Of a DNA stretch of 64,000 nucleotides, positions 51,784-60,071 are shown piece by piece (positions within the stretch are counted from its first letter, which is position 1; each line of letters starts with the position of its first letter). This stretch comes from Aquilonibacter sp963703325 (GTDB taxonomy: Bacteria > Vulcanimicrobiota > Vulcanimicrobiia > Vulcanimicrobiales > Vulcanimicrobiaceae): the NCBI GenBank assembly GCA_963703325.1, contig OY969805.1, forward strand, positions 1,922,001 to 1,986,000, written 5' to 3'. The position numbers were made by a program, and so were the translations under genes. The notes below the pieces were generated by a model. That model was not told where the DNA came from. It saw nothing but the letters and a program-made list of their open reading frames with translations, and ran no database searches.

Positions 51784-52008
51784 TTGTCATCCCGAGCGTA
51801 GCGAAGCGTAGTCGAGGGGAGCGGCACGCGGCTTACGCTAAGCGAAGGCTCGAAGTTTTGCGCCATTCGCAGGATGCGAACTTCATTTGGACGTGGCGCA
51901 AAACTCGCGCAGCAGGAGCGGCGCAGGACGCGCCGCGAGGAGCGTCTTCGCGGGCGGAAGCCGCGTGGCGCTCCCCTCGACTACGCTTCGCTACGCTCGG
52001 GATGACAA
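51784..52008. mobile_element. 225-bp MITE-like element with 55-bp terminal inverted repeats
   Basis: Bases 51784-51838 and 51954-52008 are inverted copies: the outer 40 bp are identical and the inner 15 differ at two positions. The core 51841-51920 matches 8050-8129 in opposite orientation over 80 bp with about 3 differences. There is no ORF for a transposase, so it would be moved in trans or act as a bidirectional terminator. It sits between two convergent genes and reaches into the one on the minus strand. Confidence 0.8.
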
Positions 52009-52470
52009 GGTGATCCCCTCGAACGCTAGTAATCGACGTCGCAGAGAATTGGGGCCGGCGCCTTTGACGCGGCCGTCGGCACCGATTACGCGGTGCGCGG
52101 GAATCAGCAGATCGTACGGCGTCCGCTTCATCGCTGCGGCGACACCGCGATGCGCGAGCGGCGCGCCGATGGCGCGTGCAACGTCAGCGTATGAAATCAG
52201 TTCGCCGACCTCGAGGCTTGCAACCAGTTGCCAGACCGCGCATTGAAACGGTGTGCCGTCGAGTGCAAGCGGAAGATCGAAGCGGCGCAGCCGCTTGCGG
52301 AAATAGGCCTGGAGTTGCGCGCGTGCCTCGCGCAAAAGCGGATCGCGCGGCAGAGCGGTGCTGGGGCGCATGCGGGCGTGGAAGGCGCAGGCTACGATTC
52401 GGCCGCCCGCGGCTCGAACCTGCAGTACTGCGCCGACCGGCGTGGAAAGCGTCACTTCGGCATGAGCCAT
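51991..52470 (-). CDS. Alkyltransferase-like protein lacking the acceptor cysteine
   Basis: A 159-residue homologue of O6-alkylguanine-DNA alkyltransferases (Ogt/MGMT). It keeps FQCAVWQLVASLEVGELISYADVA, the Arg-finger segment AHRGVAAA and the late RVKGAGPNSLRRRLLAFEG. The active-site PCHR motif reads PAHR (Ala125, codon GCG at 52096-52098), so it cannot accept an alkyl group. Such ATL proteins flag alkylated bases for excision repair; a T. thermophilus homologue also has Ala here. Its last residues and stop codon are encoded by the terminal repeat of the 225-bp element. Confidence 0.85.
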   Translation of the reverse strand: MAHAEVTLSTPVGAVLQVRAAGGRIVACAFHARMRPSTALPRDPLLREARAQLQAYFRKRLRRFDLPLALDGTPFQCAVWQLVASLEVGELISYADVARAIGAPLAHRGVAAAMKRTPYDLLIPAHRVIGADGRVKGAGPNSLRRRLLAFEGITLSSRA

Positions 52471-52506
52471 AGTGCACGGATCCTTTGAGGAGCTCTGAGT
52501 AAGACC

Positions 52507-53379
52507 TTGTCGCTTAAAGGAAAAACACTCTTCATCAGCGGCGCGAGTCGCGGCATCGGTTTAGCCATCGCGTTGCGCGCCGCGCGCGACGGTGCGAACA
52601 TCGCGATCGCGGCCAAGACCGTCGATCCGAATCCCAAGTTGCCGGGCACGATCTTCACCGCCGCGGCCGAAATCGAGGCCGCCGGCGGGAAAGCGCTTCC
52701 GCTCGCGTGCGATATTCGCTTCGAAGAACAAGTGCAGGACGCTGTGGCCAAGACGGTCGAGCGCTTCGGCGGCATCGATGCCTGCATCAACAATGCGAGC
52801 GCGATTTCACTGACGCCGACCACGAAGACCGACATGAAGCGCTACGATCTTATGCAGCAGATCAATGCGCGCGGAACATTCGTTTGTTCCAAAGCGGCGA
52901 TTCCGCATCTCGCCCGCGCCGAAAATCCGCACATTCTCAATCTCGCGCCACCGCTCGACATGCAGGCGCGCTGGTTTAAGAACCACGTCGCCTACACGAT
53001 GGCGAAGTTCGGCATGTCGATGTGTACGCTCGGCATGTCGGCCGAACTTGCGGACGAGGGGATCGCCGTCAATTCGCTTTGGCCGCTGACGACGATCGAT
53101 ACCGCTGCGGTACGCAATATACTCGGCGGCGATAGTTTGGCGAAGGTCTCGCGCAAGCCAGAGGTCGTCGCCGACGCGGCAGCTGCCATTCTCAATCGTC
53201 CGGCCATGACCTGTACCGGCAACTTCTTCATAGACGAGGAAGTATTGCTGGCCGAAGGCGTTACCGATTTTTCATCGTACGCGTACGATCCGAGCGGCCC
53301 ATTGATGCCGGACTTCTTTGTGCCGGATGCTTCGATCGCGCGCTCCAAGACCAACTTACTTCCACTCCCGAATAGATAA
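52507..53379 (+). CDS. Short-chain dehydrogenase/reductase, HSDL2/AtuB-like
   Basis: A 290-residue SDR. The cofactor motif GASRGIG (about 12-18), the NNAS motif and YTMAKFG (Tyr-xxx-Lys catalytic pair) are present. The segment AAKTVDPNPKLPGTIFTAAAEIE is characteristic of the HSDL2-like clade linked to fatty-acid or terpenoid degradation. The residue expected as catalytic Ser falls in LNLAPPLD, where Ser is not evident. Start is TTG 52507, giving MSLKGKTLFISG. The next gene, an enoyl-CoA hydratase family protein, begins 2 bases later. Confidence 0.88.
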   Translation: MSLKGKTLFISGASRGIGLAIALRAARDGANIAIAAKTVDPNPKLPGTIFTAAAEIEAAGGKALPLACDIRFEEQVQDAVAKTVERFGGIDACINNASAISLTPTTKTDMKRYDLMQQINARGTFVCSKAAIPHLARAENPHILNLAPPLDMQARWFKNHVAYTMAKFGMSMCTLGMSAELADEGIAVNSLWPLTTIDTAAVRNILGGDSLAKVSRKPEVVADAAAAILNRPAMTCTGNFFIDEEVLLAEGVTDFSSYAYDPSGPLMPDFFVPDASIARSKTNLLPLPNR

Positions 53380-53381
53380 CG

Positions 53382-54128
53382 ATGAGCGAACAAATACTCT
53401 ATAGTAAGGACGGCGCGATCGCGTCGATCCGTTTCAACCGGCCCGAGAAGAAGAACGCGATCACGGTCGCGATGTATCAGGCGTTGCTCGACGGTCTCAA
53501 TGATGCCGCACGCGACGACGCGATTCGCGCAGTCGGCATCTTTGGCGGCGAAGTGTTCACCGCGGGAAACGATCTCGGAGATTTTCTCGCCGCGGGCGCA
53601 CAGAACCACGGTGAGGAGCTGCCGGTCATCAAACTCATTCGGGCGCTGATCGCGTTTCCGAAGCCGCTGCTTGCCGGCGTCAAAGGCGTGGCGATCGGCT
53701 TTGGAACGACGATGCTGATGCACTGCGATGCGGTTGTCGCGGGACGATCGGCGCGCTTTGCGCTGCCGTTCGCACGGCTCGGCCTGGTTCCCGAGGCCGG
53801 CTCGAGCGTGATCTTTCCGCTCATCGCCGGACGCACGCGCGCATCGTGGTTGATGCTTTCGGGCGAGCAATTCGGCGCAGATGAAGCCCACCGGATCGGC
53901 TTGGCGACGCACGTCACCGACGACGCCGACGTTGACGGTGCAGTTACGACGATGTGTGGCGCGCTCGCGGAGCTACCACCCGGGGCAACTGCGAGTACGA
54001 AACGTTTGCTCAAAGCGCGCTTCGCCGATCTGGTCGACCGTGCGGTGAGCGATGAAACAGCTGCCTTCGGGGCGGCGCTCCAATCCGACGAGGCGCGCGC
54101 CGCCTTTACGAAGTTCCTGGCGCGCTAG
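53382..54128 (+). CDS. Enoyl-CoA hydratase/isomerase family protein
   Basis: A 248-residue crotonase-fold protein. The motif IRFNRPEKKNAITVAMYQAL, the oxyanion-hole segments FTAGNDLGDF and GVAIGFGTTMLMHCD, and LPFARLGLVPEAGSS with a catalytic-type Glu are clear. It acts on acyl-CoA thioesters; hydratase versus isomerase cannot be settled. It is cotranscribed with the SDR, so the pair fits acyl-CoA or isoprenoid degradation. Converges with the EAL gene. Confidence 0.9.
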   Translation: MSEQILYSKDGAIASIRFNRPEKKNAITVAMYQALLDGLNDAARDDAIRAVGIFGGEVFTAGNDLGDFLAAGAQNHGEELPVIKLIRALIAFPKPLLAGVKGVAIGFGTTMLMHCDAVVAGRSARFALPFARLGLVPEAGSSVIFPLIAGRTRASWLMLSGEQFGADEAHRIGLATHVTDDADVDGAVTTMCGALAELPPGATASTKRLLKARFADLVDRAVSDETAAFGAALQSDEARAAFTKFLAR

Positions 54129-56104
54129 TTTCTCTCTAGCCAGTAGTCGCGTAGCGTCGCAATGATCTGCGGCGCGGTCGTCGCCTCGTGCCGGCGAAGG
54201 CGGTCGATATCGCTGCCGTGCAGTTCGTTGGAATTGATGAAGTGCTCGGCGACACGGTGCGCTCGCTCGATATCCCAGAGCAGATAGCCGGCCATGACAC
54301 CGAGCGCCGTGCCCGGCGCGTGTGGATTCACCGGATACACGTAGCTGCGATGCCAATCGCGCAGTTGCGCTACCGGCATCGGCATGGCGATCGCATGGCC
54401 TTGGCCGCAATCGGCGCCGAGAACGGCGGCGGCCTCGAGGATCCCGACGTTCTCCAGGCCCTCGACGGTGACGGGCGTTTCGAGCGCGTGCGCTAGACGG
54501 GTGAGGTAGAGAATGAACTCGAGCGCGCGTTGCGGATTGCGCAATGCGCCGCTCACCAATTCCTGATCGACCTTCACCGCGTCGAACGGATACTGATCGA
54601 GCCGAACCAGCGAACTGTGCCCCGCGCCGAGATCGTCTTGCTCGATCGCGATCCCGGCTTCGCGCAGACGTGAAATGAAATGCCGATGGCGCACCGCGTC
54701 GCCGGCGCCGGTCTGCGTTTCCAGCACTTCGAGCGCGAGCCGATCGGGGGGCAATTCATGCTCGGCGATCGCGCCGAAGAGGACGTTGAGATAGCGCGTG
54801 TCGCCAAGTGCTTCGGCCGGAATATTGATTGCGATGCGCGTGCGCAGCCCGTCGCGCTCGAGATCGTGACAGTCGCGGCACGCTTGGCGAACGACTTGCT
54901 CGAAGAGCGCGAGCAATTCGGCGTCGCCCAGCGCCGGAAGAAATCGCGCCGGCATAATCGGTTCGGGCTCATTGCCTTGCATGCGCGCCAGCGCTTCGAC
55001 CTTTGCCAGCGTTCCGTCGCGAAGGTCGATGATCGGTTGATAATGCAACTTCACGCGATGCCGCTCGAGCATGCGACGATACTCGTGACGATCGCTCATC
55101 GAGATGACCGGTGCAGCGATACGCTCGATCACCGCGTGACCGAGCACGTGACGGATGTGATTGAGAAAACGCGAGATGTGATCGGTCGAGAAGAAGCCCG
55201 GATAGCGGCTGTAGAGTCCGAGCATCGCGACGGTGCGCCCGTTTTCGTCAACCAGCGGTATGGCTGCGCTCGAGCGGAATCCGAGTTCCGCGCCTACGGT
55301 AAGCCAGGGTTTGCGGCCCGGCTCGAGCTGCCACGCATCCGAAATGATGATGTGGCCGCTGCGCCACGCTCGGCCACCAGGGCCTTGCCCTGAAGGAACG
55401 TTTGGTTCGGTGGTAATCGCCGGAATGCGGCCCGTCGCCATCGCGCGCAGATATTCATCGGCGACGCCGAAGGTTGCCTCGATTTGCAGATCGCCTTCGT
55501 CGTCAGCGCGTCCGAAGTACCCCGAGACGTCGCCGGGCAATCCGGCGAGTGTTGAAAGAATGGCATGCACGAGATCGGACAGGTTGGATGCGGAAATTAC
55601 CACTCGATCGATCTCGCCCATCGTGGTGGTGAGATCGCGGCTCACCTGGCGGTATCCCGCGACCTGCTCGTGCAAGTCGACCAGAACGCGTAGCGAGAGC
55701 GCCCGTTCGATCGGCTCGCGCGCTTCAGCCGCGACGTTGTCGAGCAGATAGCGTTGGATGCCGCTTTGAAAGATCACGAGCGCTTCGACCAGCCACTGAA
55801 TGTCGACGCCGACGAGGGCATGAATGCGACCGGCACGCCGCGCCTGCGCTTGATGGCTCGAAAAAGTCAATTTCGAATTGACGAGCATCGCAAGATACTC
55901 GACTTGGCTCGCCTCAAGACGCGCAAATTCATCGGGCGTAAGGCGCGCAAGAACTTCGGCAATCGGGCTCGAGCGCGCGAGACTCTCGTAGAATTGCGCG
56001 ATCAGTGGTTTTGCGAGCGTGGCGGCAACGTTATCGAGCCGGCGCAACGCTTCGGCCGCGTGCGCGTCGTACGCACGCGAAAACTCCGCATTGGAACTTT
56101 CCAC
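54125..56104 (-). CDS. Globin-coupled GAF-EAL cyclic-di-GMP phosphodiesterase
   Basis: A 659-residue soluble protein. The N-terminal all-helical domain (about 15-165) fits a globin-coupled sensor, with His95 in AGRIHALVGVDIQWLVEA at the proximal heme position. A GAF domain (about 175-330) follows, then an EAL domain (about 345-590) with Glu in EALARM (370-372), NIPAEAL, LEVLET, QDDLGAGHSSL, VKVDQE and VEGLEN. These are the metal and catalytic residues of active phosphodiesterases. About 80 extra helical residues end the protein. It likely lowers c-di-GMP in response to O2 or another gas. Confidence 0.88.
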   Translation of the reverse strand: MESSNAEFSRAYDAHAAEALRRLDNVAATLAKPLIAQFYESLARSSPIAEVLARLTPDEFARLEASQVEYLAMLVNSKLTFSSHQAQARRAGRIHALVGVDIQWLVEALVIFQSGIQRYLLDNVAAEAREPIERALSLRVLVDLHEQVAGYRQVSRDLTTTMGEIDRVVISASNLSDLVHAILSTLAGLPGDVSGYFGRADDEGDLQIEATFGVADEYLRAMATGRIPAITTEPNVPSGQGPGGRAWRSGHIIISDAWQLEPGRKPWLTVGAELGFRSSAAIPLVDENGRTVAMLGLYSRYPGFFSTDHISRFLNHIRHVLGHAVIERIAAPVISMSDRHEYRRMLERHRVKLHYQPIIDLRDGTLAKVEALARMQGNEPEPIMPARFLPALGDAELLALFEQVVRQACRDCHDLERDGLRTRIAINIPAEALGDTRYLNVLFGAIAEHELPPDRLALEVLETQTGAGDAVRHRHFISRLREAGIAIEQDDLGAGHSSLVRLDQYPFDAVKVDQELVSGALRNPQRALEFILYLTRLAHALETPVTVEGLENVGILEAAAVLGADCGQGHAIAMPMPVAQLRDWHRSYVYPVNPHAPGTALGVMAGYLLWDIERAHRVAEHFINSNELHGSDIDRLRRHEATTAPQIIATLRDYWLERN

Positions 56105-56186
56105 GCCACCCCCTCGACATGGTCCGTTAAGGCCTCGCGCCTCTGTTGAGGTGCCTTATTGGCGCTTGGTGGCTTGCGTTCCCACG

Positions 56187-57428
56187 TTAGAGAGCTGCGA
56201 CCGGCGGCGGCGTCCAGACGCCGCTCAAGGCCGCCGGCGAGGGCCAGTATAGACGAAGTGCCAAGGTAAATGCGGTCGAGGGGCATGGCAGCCAATTGCG
56301 CGTGTCGTCGGGTTCATTGCGCGTAACGTAGAGGTCGAGGGAGCGATTCGGCCGGCGCGTCAGCATCTGCCGGCTGTCGAGTACGCGGCGTCCCGAGCCA
56401 TTCGCCATGATGCGCTGTTCATCGTCGAGCGCGCAAAGCGACCAGAAGGCGCGCGCCGGCGGCTCGTCCCACGGATCGAAGTGCACCACGTACTGCCGGT
56501 CACCGCGCAACGGTTCGTGCTGCGAATCGACGCGTGTTTGCGCGCAGAGTACGTCCTCGACGGTGCCGGCGAGAAAGTCGTAACGCGCCGCGCGCGCACG
56601 GCGCAGGTAATCGGTGCCGAAGTTGCCGGCATCGGTGCTGATCGTCCATCCGCTCGGCTCGCCCCCGTCGGGCATTTCGTCGATCATTCCACGCGCCTGT
56701 GTCACGGCGCCCGCCACGGCGTCGTCGCGCTCGTAGCCCGCGAGCGCTTCAAGCGCATCGACAGCGCCCGCGTCGGCGCGCGCAGGCGGATTGTCGAGCA
56801 TGAACTCGCGGATGCGCGCGAACGCTTCTCCGGCGCAAAGCCCGTCGACATCCCGAAGTACCGATGCCGGATCGAGGCGAGGGGCGCCGTCGCCTAGCGC
56901 TTCGAGGTGATAGCGGTCGTCGAGTGAGGCAAGGTCATGTGTACCCAGTGAGATATCGTCGAACGACGTTTGGGCCACGATGCACGCCAGGTTCGTCGGC
57001 GACTCGATATGAGTGCACGACGCCGGAACGGCGCCGGCCCACTGCGGACCGCTGATCAGGTAGCGGCGCTCGGCATTTCCAGTTGCCCGCGTACCGAGTG
57101 TTGCAAAGACGTTGGTCCATGCGTCGATCAGCGACATGACGTAGTAGCTGTCGGTTTGCAGCGAGGTGAGTACGACCGGGGCGACGCGCAGGTCAAGCCA
57201 CGCGATCGAAAAGACCAGATCGCGGTTCGGGAGCACGATGCCGCGCATCCACGTTTCTGCGAGATCGAAGCGATGGAGGAACCGGTTGAAGCCAACCGCA
57301 TCGGTCGCGTGCCGAGCCGCCGCGCGCATGATGAGCAGCGGAAAACCGTAGAGATAGGCTTCCACGGCAGCAGCATCGAGATTAGCGGTTCCGAAACGCG
57401 CCCTTCGTGCGGGATCCACAGGGCGCAT
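56187..57428 (-). CDS. DUF1254/DUF1214-domain protein
   Basis: A 413-residue protein of unknown function. The N-terminal half has the DUF1254 pattern (AYLYGFPLLIMRAA, VLPNRDLVFSIAWLDL, VTLSLQ-like and YVMSLIDAWTNVFATLG). The C-terminal part resembles DUF1214 (FWSLCALDDEQRIMANG, then SLDLYVTRNEPDDTRNWLPCP). No signal peptide is evident with the ATG at 57428. It stands alone, separated from the S53 peptidase gene by a terminator hairpin. Confidence 0.85.
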   Translation of the reverse strand: MRPVDPARRARFGTANLDAAAVEAYLYGFPLLIMRAAARHATDAVGFNRFLHRFDLAETWMRGIVLPNRDLVFSIAWLDLRVAPVVLTSLQTDSYYVMSLIDAWTNVFATLGTRATGNAERRYLISGPQWAGAVPASCTHIESPTNLACIVAQTSFDDISLGTHDLASLDDRYHLEALGDGAPRLDPASVLRDVDGLCAGEAFARIREFMLDNPPARADAGAVDALEALAGYERDDAVAGAVTQARGMIDEMPDGGEPSGWTISTDAGNFGTDYLRRARAARYDFLAGTVEDVLCAQTRVDSQHEPLRGDRQYVVHFDPWDEPPARAFWSLCALDDEQRIMANGSGRRVLDSRQMLTRRPNRSLDLYVTRNEPDDTRNWLPCPSTAFTLALRLYWPSPAALSGVWTPPPVAAL

Positions 57429-57479
57429 GATAGCAAGGCTGCTGGGCAATCACAGCGCAGTATCCAGGACGGAAAAGCG

Positions 57480-57504
57480 GTGGGGCTGTCAAGGACAGCC
57501 CCAC
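57480..57504 (-). terminator. Hairpin terminator after the S53 peptidase gene
   Basis: An 11-bp perfect stem, GTGGGGCTGTC (57480-57490) with GACAGCCCCAC (57494-57504), loop of 3. On the minus strand it is followed by CGCTTTTC, so it terminates the peptidase transcript. Confidence 0.75.
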
Positions 57505-57511
57505 TTGCGAT

Positions 57512-59356
57512 TTACGGATTGCTCGGTGTTTGTGGATTGCCCGCTTCTGGGCCGAAGGGATCGAAGTCGTACTGCGCGCCGTATGGCGTGCCGTTGCCGA
57601 CTACGTAGTTGTATCCGCGCGTCGACGGATAGCCGTTGTTCCCCGGGATGTTGTTGTGGAAGACCGGTCCGTTCCCGACCGTGCCCAGCGCGGCGAGCGC
57701 GTAGAGCAGGTAGTTGACGTTTCCGGTGCGGCTCCCGAGGAGCTCATCTTGAACCGCCTGCAGTCCGGCGAATTCAGGAGACGAGGCGCTGGTTCCAATG
57801 AGCAGATAGAACGCTCCGCCCAGCGCGGTAACGTCCGAACTGCGATCCGCCGCGCAGGGTGTGACGGCGCCCTCTGGGCAGCCGCCCATGTGCATCGCAA
57901 CGTCAGGGACGGTGCGCGTTGCGGCGCCGGTGTTCACGAGATACTGATAGATCGGCTTTTGGAAGTATACGCTCTTTCCGCCGCCCGATCCCCACACTTC
58001 GCCGGCCGGTTCGCCTGAGCTCGGCGAGAACAGATCGTCGAACGCGTTCTCGGCAACGTATGCGGAGCGCAGCGAGTTGGCGTTGTAGCTCGTTACGAGG
58101 TTCGTTCCACCGACACCGGTGACATCGGTATCGTTGGCCGCCCAATTGACGCCGCGCGTTGCAATCGCGCCGGTGACGTCGGTGCACCCGAGCGCACCGT
58201 TGTCGCCGGATGACTGCACGAACGTGATGCCTTGCGCGTTCCCCTGACGATAGAGATCGTGGAACGTGCCGAACAGATACGTGAAGTCCTCACCGCCGTT
58301 GTACGCTGCCGAGAAGTATAGCTCACACAGCCCGAACGACGTGCTGACGACGTCGGCCTTGTTGTCTTCGACGATCGCCGCGTACATGTCGAGGAACGAG
58401 GGCGCGATCGATGCATCGGGCGCCTCGTACACCAGGATCGTCGCGCCCGGTGCGGAGCCGCCGGATTGCTGCACGTCGAGGGAGACCTCGTCGCAGTCGC
58501 CGTTGTCGATGTCGAAGGCCGGGCTGCCGCCGTCGACCGGACGGCGCTCGACGTGGGGCGGGGTGAGATTCTCGTGGCCGAAGTACAGCGACACGTCGCT
58601 ATCGAGGTAGTCGCATGCGGCCACGATGCCGATCGTGCGCCCATTGCCCTTCGCAGTACGGTACGACGGATACTGATATGCCTGTTTGAGATCGTCGAAC
58701 CAGTACGGCCCGACGTTGCTGTAGCGGTTGTCCGCAAACGTAACGGCGCTAGCCTTCATGAAATCGGGCTTCATCGCGGGTAACGGCGCAAAGGCCGCGA
58801 CTTGTGCGCCGACACTCGCGAGCGCCGTGGGTACGGTCGGCGCCTTGTCGGCTTTGAGCAGCGTGACCGGCGTCCCGCGAGAAAGCGCGGCTGCGCGGTT
58901 GGTCAGGTGCACGTTGAACACGCGCTCGACCGTAGCTTGCGGCGCGTCGGCGACGACGCCTTGCGAGGTGATCGCGGTCTTGAAGCCTTGCGCGCTCAGT
59001 GTGGCAGCGACCGTCGCGAGGCTGCTCGCCGTCGGTCCGTACGACGCGCGGAATTGCGCCGGCGTTAGCCACTGATGATACTGCGGCGAGTCTTTGGTGC
59101 TCTGTTGTTGGATCAGCTGATCGAGTTGGGTACTGTTTCGCAACGGAAGATGAACGTAGATGCGCACGCCGGCCGGGGCCGTGTTTGGAAACGCGTAGGA
59201 TTGCGTTCCGGCGCCGGTTACGGGGTTCGCCTGACTCGTTTGCTGGAGGGTTGTCGGAATTGAGTTCGAGGACGTGCCGCCGCCGCCGCAGGCGGAAAGT
59301 GCGAAGATCGCAGCGGCGGCAAACCCGAAGGATGCACGTAGTGCCATTGCTTTCAC
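57512..59356 (-). CDS. S53 (sedolisin/kumamolisin) peptidase, lipoprotein form
   Basis: A 614-residue exported peptidase. The signal ends in a lipobox with Cys23 (LSAC), followed by a GGGG-rich linker. A pro-kumamolisin activation domain (about 45-190) is followed by the S53 catalytic domain: Glu290 and Asp294 in DEVSLDVQ, Asp385 in QSSGDNGA, and Ser523 in the GTSASSP motif. S53 enzymes are acid-acting endopeptidases, so the protein suits an acidic periplasm or exterior. Monocistronic, with a terminator after it. Confidence 0.9.
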   Translation of the reverse strand: MKAMALRASFGFAAAAIFALSACGGGGTSSNSIPTTLQQTSQANPVTGAGTQSYAFPNTAPAGVRIYVHLPLRNSTQLDQLIQQQSTKDSPQYHQWLTPAQFRASYGPTASSLATVAATLSAQGFKTAITSQGVVADAPQATVERVFNVHLTNRAAALSRGTPVTLLKADKAPTVPTALASVGAQVAAFAPLPAMKPDFMKASAVTFADNRYSNVGPYWFDDLKQAYQYPSYRTAKGNGRTIGIVAACDYLDSDVSLYFGHENLTPPHVERRPVDGGSPAFDIDNGDCDEVSLDVQQSGGSAPGATILVYEAPDASIAPSFLDMYAAIVEDNKADVVSTSFGLCELYFSAAYNGGEDFTYLFGTFHDLYRQGNAQGITFVQSSGDNGALGCTDVTGAIATRGVNWAANDTDVTGVGGTNLVTSYNANSLRSAYVAENAFDDLFSPSSGEPAGEVWGSGGGKSVYFQKPIYQYLVNTGAATRTVPDVAMHMGGCPEGAVTPCAADRSSDVTALGGAFYLLIGTSASSPEFAGLQAVQDELLGSRTGNVNYLLYALAALGTVGNGPVFHNNIPGNNGYPSTRGYNYVVGNGTPYGAQYDFDPFGPEAGNPQTPSNP

Positions 59357-59372
59357 TCCTATGCTAGAGAAG

Positions 59373-60047
59373 CTACGAGACGAGGGTTACGTGGCCCGAG
59401 TGGAGGTCATAGACGCCGCCGACGATGCGGGCGTTGCCCGCTGAAACCGCACTTGCGACGATCTTTGACTGCGCGTGAACGTTCTGCATGCCGGCATGCA
59501 CGTTCGCTGCAATTGCAGCGTTGAGCGATGAGGTGCTGCCTTTGATTCCAGGCGCGATGCTGGTGACGAGGTATTGAATCGATCCCGGCTGCGTCTCGGC
59601 CGGATTCTTAACGAAGGCGAGCGACGCTTTCACCGCGCCGCACTCGCTGTGACCGAGAACGAAAATAAGCGGCGACTTGAGCACGGCCACCGCATATTCA
59701 ATCGAACCCAGACCGGCGCGTTCGATGAAATTCCCGGCGACGCGAATGCCGAAGATATTGCCGGGAATTTGATCGAAGATCGTTTCGACCGGAACGCGCG
59801 AATCCGAGCAGCTCACGATGATGGCAAAAGGACTTTGGCCTTCGGCAAGTTCGAGCCGCCGCGCAGTCAGCGGCGGGCACGCAGCCTTGTCGGCAACGAA
59901 GCGCGCGTTGCCCGCCATGAGGGCGGCAAGTGCGCTGCTTGCATCGTGTGACGGTGCCGAAGCCGGTGCGGCGCTCGCGGCGCCGGTTGCGGCAAGGGTG
60001 AGACCGGCGCCCGTCTGCAGTAGAAATGCGCGGCGATCGTAGTTCAT
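59373..60047 (-). CDS. Tat-exported beta-class carbonic anhydrase
   Basis: A 224-residue enzyme interconverting CO2 and bicarbonate. The N-terminus has a twin-arginine signal (DRRAFLLQTGAGLTLAATG), so export in folded form is expected. Zinc ligands and the active-site dyad are visible: Cys and Asp/Arg in SCSDSRVP, then His and Cys in LGHSECGAV. The core starts after residue 35 (ALMAGNARFV). The class is normally cytosolic, so periplasmic location is notable. Confidence 0.9.
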   Translation of the reverse strand: MNYDRRAFLLQTGAGLTLAATGAASAAPASAPSHDASSALAALMAGNARFVADKAACPPLTARRLELAEGQSPFAIIVSCSDSRVPVETIFDQIPGNIFGIRVAGNFIERAGLGSIEYAVAVLKSPLIFVLGHSECGAVKASLAFVKNPAETQPGSIQYLVTSIAPGIKGSTSSLNAAIAANVHAGMQNVHAQSKIVASAVSAGNARIVGGVYDLHSGHVTLVS

Positions 60048-60071
60048 GGGCCCTCCTTGATGATTCAGCGA

